From Ligustrum vulgare (taxonomy: Eukaryota > Streptophyta > Magnoliopsida > Lamiales > Oleaceae), in NCBI GenBank assembly GCA_963555705.1, contig OY743180.1, forward strand, positions 41,076,129 to 41,140,128: 64,000 nucleotides of DNA, in the 5' to 3' direction. Below the pieces are notes generated by a model. It saw only the letters and a list, made by a program, of their open reading frames with translations. It made no database searches and had not been told where the DNA came from. This document shows, in pieces, positions 57,211 through 64,000 of the stretch. Made by a program: the position numbers and the translations under genes. Within the stretch, counting starts at the first letter, position 1; each line of letters begins with the position of its first letter.

Positions 57211-58918
57211 TTTTCTTGGAACTAACTTTTATTATTATGTATATATTTTCTTTTTCTTTTGCAGATTTTATTCTTTTCTTCATTTTTAGTTTTTTTCATT
57301 CTTGAATAATTGCTCATGTGCATAAGCCTCCTCTCAGGTACACTCTTCTCCTTTAGCTTGATTTAATTTTGAGTCGTGTTTATTATTCACCGTTCATTTT
57401 TCTTTTCTTTGAGTCATTGAGGACAATGTCTGATTTTAGTTGGGGGGAGAGTGACTCAAAATGTACTTGTTTTGCATAAATTCTTTTGTAATAGTTGAGC
57501 ATTAAAATTGAGTACATCTTGAGTCTTGAGTTATATCTTTGTTATTCTGTAAAGACCTCCCTCCTAAAAAAAATTTTTTTATGCACGAATTTAAGCCTTG
57601 TGGTAAGATGGATAGTCAACACATACAACTAGAGCTCTCTCAAGTTAAGTAATTTTATTTGTTCATCATGAGAGTTGAGCGATTGGTAGTTTTCTTATAT
57701 TGCCCTTGTTTGATATTGCTACTTCCATTGGGCATCATTACACGGATTGTGGATTGTTGGTGGTTTACACTTGAGAAACGATGAAGGTCAATGTCAAATA
57801 AAATTTTGATCCTTTGAAGCTAATATTATCATATTCTCTTCCCATCACAAATCCCTTCATATCCACAAAATTCCTTCATATCCACAAAATTCCTTCATAG
57901 CCACAAAGCCCTTTCATTTATTTCACATTAAAAATGACATTACATCCAGACATTGCTTCCATAAATACATAACCTTGTTTCTACTTTCAAGTATAAGTGA
58001 GGATGATTATTTTTGCTCCATATTTGAGAAACTAACGTTCAGTGCATGAAAAAGAAAGAAAAGTGAAGTTGGAAAGTATTTGACAGTCATTAGACGAGAG
58101 GAAAATGTTGAAAAATTATTTGAGAGGATCTCAGTTTAAAAAAATAAATAAATAAATAAATAAAGAGAGAAAGAAAAAGGAGACGTATTGAAGAGAAAGT
58201 AAAGGATGTGAAGAAGAAAGCAAGCTTGAAGTGTAATTAAAAGTGAAAAATTATTATCCTTGCTTATATTTTGGAAGTCCTCAAATTCTACTCACCTCTT
58301 TTATTTCCTTATCCTATTCAAAAAAAATGCTACCATTGCGTCGTATACTTCCATTGGAATTTCTTGTTATATTATTATCACTGAAATATGCAAACCTCTT
58401 CTTCCATCACTCTGTATCAATTCTCTTGAGAACACCATCATTACCTTTACGTTGATGTTGACATTTTGATCTTAAGTAGGCTTGTGGTAAGAACGGTTGA
58501 GTCCCAATGGTTGTGAACTTTTCATGAGGTCAATATTTGCATTGCTGTCATCCACATATATATGGCCTTTATTGAATGTTGAGTGATCAATTTTCAAACT
58601 CCATGAGTGATCCCCTAACCAATCCAGAAACAAAATACACATACCCGTGAGTATATGGAGTTTATACTTGGCTTGAGTGAATACTTGACACTGTATGTGT
58701 TGGGGTTAGTGGTTTGATGGATCGGATTAAAACACACACACACAAAATTTTGGGAATGTTTTTATGGATTAAGTTGGATATAATGATTGATCTCTTGATT
58801 GTGCGAAGTTGATGTGCTCAACTATCTAAATTCATTCTTGACTTTACAATTGAAGTTTTTTCATTGAGCTAATCATGTTTTTAATTCGCTTGAATTGCTA
58901 GAGACTAGCAAAAAGCTA
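57211..58918 (+). other. Athila 3' untranslated region
   Basis: It contains gaggacaatgtctgatttta followed by gttggggggagagtg (about 57418-57452), a phrase often found after integrase in Athila/Tat elements. No env-like frame longer than 70 codons is present, so the env-like gene of some Athila lineages is absent. Confidence 0.6.
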
Positions 58919-58929
58919 GTTGGAGAGTG

Positions 58930-60494
58930 TGATTATTGTCCAATTTTACGTATTTTAGGTAGACAAATAAATGAAAAATACAATTTTGGGGATTTAAATT
59001 TTATAAATTAGAATAAAATTTATTAAAGATACAATTTTATTTGTTAAACTCTAAATTGATTTTATTTGTTAATAATTTCATTTATTTAATTGCAGGTACA
59101 TTTTGGACAATTTTATCTCAAAAATCCCTAGTTTAATGGACCCGAAAAAGCCCAAATTGAGAAGAAAACCTACACACCACTCAGCAGCCCCCTCTCCATC
59201 TCTTTCTCTCGCTATCTTCTTCTCCAATCCACCATTTTCAGCCTCTGTTTTTGTCCCAGCAGCAACCAACTACACACACAGAACCTCCCTCTGAATTCCC
59301 TCTACCTCACGCATATTCTGTCTTCTCCCTTCCCTGAAAACAAACCAGCAGCCAACCATTCTCAACCGGTGCTTCAGCCGCCAACCTGCTCCCTCTCTCA
59401 CGCAGCTCTATCTCTCTTCCTCACCACTTCTAGCCGCCAGCCTTCTCTTCCTCAAGGAACAACCAGCAGCCACGCAGCAGCACAGAAACCGCCAGCCACA
59501 CCTCTCCTCTCTCACGCCACCGTTCTCAGCCTCACCAACCTTAAATCCCAACAGCAAACCAGCCACAGCTCCGTTTTCTCTCCTTTTCACCATCTCCCAC
59601 CCGTATCTCTCATCTTCTCTGCCTCTGTCTTCTCTCCCTCACACAACCAGCAGCCCTCAGCCTCCGCACATCAACTCATCTTCACGCAGCAGACTCGCCA
59701 GCAGCTCCCTCGAACTAGCAGCTACAGCACATGCCCAGCAGCTCTCGATTTCGGTTGATTCTTTCCAGTTTTGATTCTTAGTTTGCTTTGATTTTGATTG
59801 TTTCATTTGTTAGTTTATATAAATTCATATTCTTGACATTAGTTTAGTTTGAGTTATAATGTTGGTTATAGAATTTTCAGATTGTTGGCATTGATTTGAT
59901 TTTAGATATATTTAGTATTGTAAGTTCATTTCCGAATTTGAATTTCGTTTGATTAATGGTTAGTGTTTATTTGAATTTTATTCCGATTAATTTAATGATG
60001 TCCGGCTAAGTTATTTTTTAGGGGAGTTATTCTTAGCTTCAATGGGCGTGTTTTAATTTCTCATGGGCGAATTGTTGTTATTGATAAGAGTTTATAAATT
60101 GTTTTAAGTTTTCAAATTATTTTACTTGGATTAGTGTCGCTGATGTGGTATGTATTGAAAATGCACACAACATGCTCGACAAAACGCGGTAGAATGAATT
60201 GAGTAATTTTCTCACTAATATTTCCAAATTTTATCGATCTCAAGAAATTCACACTAATCTTATTTGAAAAGCCCAATTGATAGCGAAAGAATAACTCCAC
60301 TCAAATTTCCCTTTCATTGCAATTTAATTATATTCTCTTCAAATTCATTTTAACATAATTGAAATCATAGTTTAAGTTTCGAATTTAGCAAATATTAAGA
60401 TACCAATAAAATCCCTAGGAAGAATGACCCTGGATTATTCCTAGGCTATAACCTGACCCCTTTATACATGGAGGGTAGATTTAACATCGAGTCA
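58930..60494 (+). repeat. Athila 3' LTR
   Basis: 1565 bp, colinear with 50193-51757. Example differences: g/a near 59408, c/t near 59430, a/c near 59554. Confidence 0.9.
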
Positions 60495-60499
60495 AAGGA

Positions 60500-61647
60500 C
60501 TTATGGGAAATTAAAGATCAAAGGCCTACTTAAACACTTTTGAAAAATGGAAGTTCACTGGAAGATTACCTTTTGTGCTTGGTGGCCGTGCGTTCAACTT
60601 AAAATTAACATAACCATATTTTGACAAATTGTGGGGCCACCACAATTTCAACTGTGCGGCCACACAGTTTGTCCGGCCCAGTGCGAGAACAGACCCATAC
60701 CCGATTTCTTGTGACAATTACCTAGGTTTATTCATCAACCTATAAATACTACCTCTCATACACAACTTGGAGGACCTTACACAACCTTACCACACATAAT
60801 TCTTGGTTTTATCATTCGAATCAAAGAAGGCAAAATAAAGGCAAGGGGAGGGGGATTGAAGATGATCAATGTAGATCAAATATTGGTGCAAGAATTCTAT
60901 TCTCTTGTTAATTAGATAAAATCATCATGTTTATATATTATTCTTGCATTTTTAATTATTTTGTGATGAGTAGCTGAACTGTTAGTTGGGATATTCAATA
61001 TAGCATAAGTTTTACGCTATTAGTTTCATGAATTGAGTTTTATATATAATTTGCATGTGTTGATTTTATTTTCGTGTTTAATGCATGAATGAATTGATCA
61101 CTTGTTCATGATTTCATGAGTGTTTTCATAATTCGAGAGGTGAGCTAACACTTAGATTTAAAAATAAAATCCGATACTTTGATAAACGATAGAGATATAC
61201 ATTTATTAGTATTGCGACCGCTAAATGAATTCTTGTATTCCATGCATCTAGTCATTACGACTTGCTATCTAGAAATACGATCGACTAATTAGGTAGAGTT
61301 GATTTAAACTCAAGAGAGGAATTTCATGTGCATAAGTGAATTCAATCGAGCACATAGATAAGAGTAAAACTTGATGATTGGAATTAATAGTATTAACGTA
61401 GTGAAATCGAATGTCCCAACACCTTTAAAAATCACTTAATAAAATCATAACTTGAATTCTTTTCACAAGATTTTATTCATTTTAGTTTGTTTGATTATTT
61501 TATTCAAAACTTCAAAATCACATCAATTCTCTCGTTTCGATTAAGGTAATTAGTCTAGAACATAAATTTACTCAATCCTCGTGGCATCGATATCCGAACT
61601 CCAAGTCCACTTTATTACTTGTGCGACTCGTACACTTGCGGTGAGCA
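60500..61647 (+). mobile_element. Right part of the old Athila/Tat-like element, with its 3' LTR end
   Basis: 61223-61647 repeats the left LTR portion at 47970-48394. Upstream lies LTR-like sequence with a TATA-like cctataaatacta near 60741. No pol sequence is seen between the Athila insertion and this LTR. After 61647 the sequence changes to a Copia remnant. Confidence 0.55.
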
Positions 61648-61779
61648 AACAGGGGTTGTTACTTGAGTCAATCACATTAAGTAGAGAATGTGATAAATAA
61701 GTTTAAACACTTGAATATAAAAGAGTATAGTAGTCATGTTGCTCCAAGCTCCAAACTCACAAAGAATGATGGAAGAGCA

Positions 61780-62345
61780 ATTACTCAATAGGAGTATGCA
61801 AGTTCTATATGAAGTCTTATGTTTAGAACTCAATGCCAAGATCAGATATAACATTTACGATTAGTAAACATAGTATGTTTACTAATAATCCAAGTAAGGA
61901 ACATTGGAGGGCCATTGTTAGAGTTCTTGGGTACTTAGAAAATCGAAAACCTATGTCTATGATATTCAAAATTCTCGGCCATATTAGAAGGATCTAGGAA
62001 CAAACATGAATAAGAAAATAAACCACAAAATCTAAATTCGTGGCATTATTCAACAACGAGAAAGAAGCTGAGCGGCTTAAAGATCTTATGAATGAGATAC
62101 CTTTGGGACTATAGAATACATCTACTACATCTATTTTGTGTGATAATCAAGTTATATTAGCTGAAGCATACAATGAGGTATACAATGGAAGGTCTACACA
62201 TATGAGTCTAAGATATGGCTACGTAACAAAATTAATTAAGAGGGGATAATTTTCCTAAATTAATTTAAGTCTAATGAGAATTTAGCTGATCATTTAACTA
62301 AGTCTCCTAATCGAAATTTAATAATTTCTACGTTAAGTAGGGTGC
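61780..62345 (+). pseudogene. Copia RT/RNase H remnant
   Basis: NPSKEHWRAIVRVLGYLENRK (about 61893-61950) and, after stops and frame changes, CDNQVILAEAYNEVYNGRSTHMSLRYGY (about 62140-62225) match the end of Copia RT and its RNase H (HW.A..R.L.YL; CDN..a...a.N...h.R.KHI...yh). The rest, including integrase, is missing. Dead copy. Confidence 0.7.
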
Positions 62346-64000
62346 GATTAAAATTTTCAAAATTAAAAGATCTACCAACGATGATAATCCTACCTATCAT
62401 TACTAAAAGAGTAATTTATGAGTTCTAAAAGGTAAAAACAAGTCATTCGATAACTGGATAGTTTTTACATTATTAATTCCGTAAAGAACCATATCCTAAA
62501 CAATATAATGCTGGTTGTCATTTAAATGAGGGGTGAGCTTTAAACTCTTAATGAAATTCAGTACTAAGTACAAGTATCTCTAAAAGTAACAAACATACTA
62601 GAAGAAATTCACTTAGATTAATTTCAAGGTGGCGTCGCCTTAATAGAGAGTAGAAATTTGTCTCTTAAAGTTCAATTAATAGGACAAATGCAACATCATA
62701 AAAGCACTAAGGAAGCTTGAAGAACTTATGAATACATGACACTTGTGCGTGTATGTTCTCACTGGTATTATCACAAATAACTAGTTCAAATAATACTTTA
62801 CGGGAATTACACTATGGTAGATTTAAATCGTAAGATATTTAATGAATAAGTATTGGTTGTTTGAATTATTGTAATCAATATAATTTTGAACATGTGGGTA
62901 ATTGATGGAATATTAATTTCAATAATTATAAATATTGTTCAATATAATATTGATTAGAGAAATTAGAAAAATTATTTTCATTGAAAAATTATTTGGGCTT
63001 ATTTCCATGCGATAGCGTGGCTTGTGCTTTGTAAAACAAAAGCCATATGATTTGTTCCATGTGATTGCATGGAGCATAACCGTGCGATTGTATGGTTGTG
63101 AAAAACTAGCTATTATAATGGCTAGTTTCTCAAATTCATTTTCGGTGGCTTTTCAATTTTTGGACACAGCCTATTGTGAATAGTTGGAACCAATCCGTGA
63201 ATTATTTATTGAAATCTATAAATAGGTTATTGAATTCAATCAATAAATATATAATTACCAACTCCCAAACAATCAAAAGTGCTATTAATCCGAATTTTTC
63301 TCCAACATTCTAACTTTTTCATAGTGTTCTTCAAGTTTTTAAAAGAAATAAAAAAGGCTTAAGTTATTCTATTCTCTAGAGCTTGATTAATCGTACAAAC
63401 CATTTGTCATAGAGTCCCTATAAGCACTCAAATCCATCTAGAGGGGACATATATAGTTTGAGGACAAAGACGACATGTTCAAGCCAATTATTTTTTCTTT
63501 TATTTTTTTATTTTGGTGTTCATGCTCTTTTCCAATTTGATTAAGTTTTCCTCTTCTCCGTTCCATTACATTACAACACTCAGTTCTCAAGAAATGCAGC
63601 ACCGAACAAAGATTGAAGTAGCTTTGATGGGCGTAGGGCCGAACCTGCTTAGAGGCTAATGAGTCCACCGACTCAAGGCCCACAGACCTAATTTATTTTT
63701 AGGGCCCACTTTTTTTAGTTACAGCCCAACTGCAACCCACTTAATTTCTCAAAAAGCCTATGAAGAATGTGAAGGCTGAAGTGAATTCCCGCTGTCTCTT
63801 AACCACACCTCCATAAAGCCTAGGGCCCATTTCCTCAATGATGAACTATTCGTCTCAGGCCTTAAAAAACATAGGTACGTCATGAATGTTCTACTCTCTT
63901 ACAAGCCTGAACAAAATGAATAGAGCAGCTAAGTCTTGATATGGGAAGAAGCTTAAGGTGATCAAGGAGCATTTCAAACTCTTTTTTTTTTTTTCTGTAA
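62346..64000. other. Probable Copia 3' region, then unassigned sequence
   Basis: gaacatgtgggtaattgatggaatatt (62890-62916) resembles the Copia polypurine/LTR junction, so a 3' LTR may start near 62900 and run for some 500 bp. Beyond 63470 is unassigned sequence with no intact gene; it ends in a poly-T run. Confidence 0.35.

Larger units (their letters stand above)
50193..60494 (+). mobile_element. Athila-type Ty3 LTR retrotransposon, near-complete, frameshifted
   Basis: Two 1565-bp LTRs (50193-51757 and 58930-60494) start TGATTATTG and end CGAGTCA. They are flanked by aaggg (50188-50192) and aagga (60495-60499), a target duplication with one change. A tRNA-Asp-type PBS (tggcgccgtttccgg, from 51764) and a polypurine stretch (gttggagagtg, 58919-58929) are in place. 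By eye the LTRs differ at roughly 15 positions, about 1%. Gag-protease, RT-RNase H and integrase occur in order but in three frames. It is inserted in the older gag-bearing element. Confidence 0.9.

Noticed and set aside
1..64000. tRNA, rRNA and miRNA genes
   Set aside because: No cloverleaf-like A/B-box pairs or rRNA signatures were recognised by eye; the only tRNA-like matches were retroelement primer sites. A tRNAscan-SE or Infernal run would be decisive.

Overview
The window is AT-rich nuclear DNA from a flowering plant, most likely a eudicot. The evidence is GT-AG introns, plant-type LTR retrotransposons (Athila, other Ty3 and Copia), a plant Helitron with an RPA gene, and a FANTASTIC FOUR-type gene. 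Nearly all of it is transposable elements, many nested. The species cannot be named from the sequence.

Layout. 1-5.2 kb: decayed repeats, a MYB98-type exon fragment, a Helitron 3' end and a 367-bp PIF/Harbinger-like MITE (4087-4453). 5239-8297: solo LTR with target duplication CTATA. 9.1-9.9 kb and 22.4-23.0 kb: one decayed gypsy-type gene region, split by a complete 12.4-kb Helitron on the minus strand (9992-22368). The Helitron carries an apparently intact 8-exon RPA1-like gene and a 7-exon Rep-helicase gene whose frame is uninterrupted by indels but contains three nonsense codons. 23-25.8 kb: LTR and CACTA-like remnants. 25900-36294: a very young LTR element (two 3.34-kb LTRs, TSD TCATG, tRNA-iMet PBS, polypurine tract) of the same family as the solo LTR. 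It has no gag-pol. Its 3.7-kb interior instead holds two intronless antisense ORFs: a LOG-type cytokinin-activating enzyme (217 aa) and a basic, four-cysteine protein (183 aa) resembling the nucleic-acid-binding proteins of filamentous plant RNA viruses. 37001-37345: a FANTASTIC FOUR-like gene, the only gene that looks like an ordinary resident gene. 38-42 kb: TCAC-rich repeats, a CACTA end and a possible Helitron start. 42497-47469: a non-autonomous LTR element on the minus strand, whose 5' LTR contains three 932-bp tandem units and whose 3' LTR is internally inverted. 47970-61647: an old gag-only-looking element that received an Athila element (50193-60494) with two pol frameshifts. 61.7-64 kb: a Copia remnant and unassigned sequence.

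How it fits together. The standout is the LTR element at 25900-36294. It has all the cis signals for mobilisation by a partner and carries two cargo genes with their own TATA-like boxes. One would make active cytokinin; the other resembles a class of viral RNA-binding proteins that includes silencing suppressors. The joint function is a hypothesis only.
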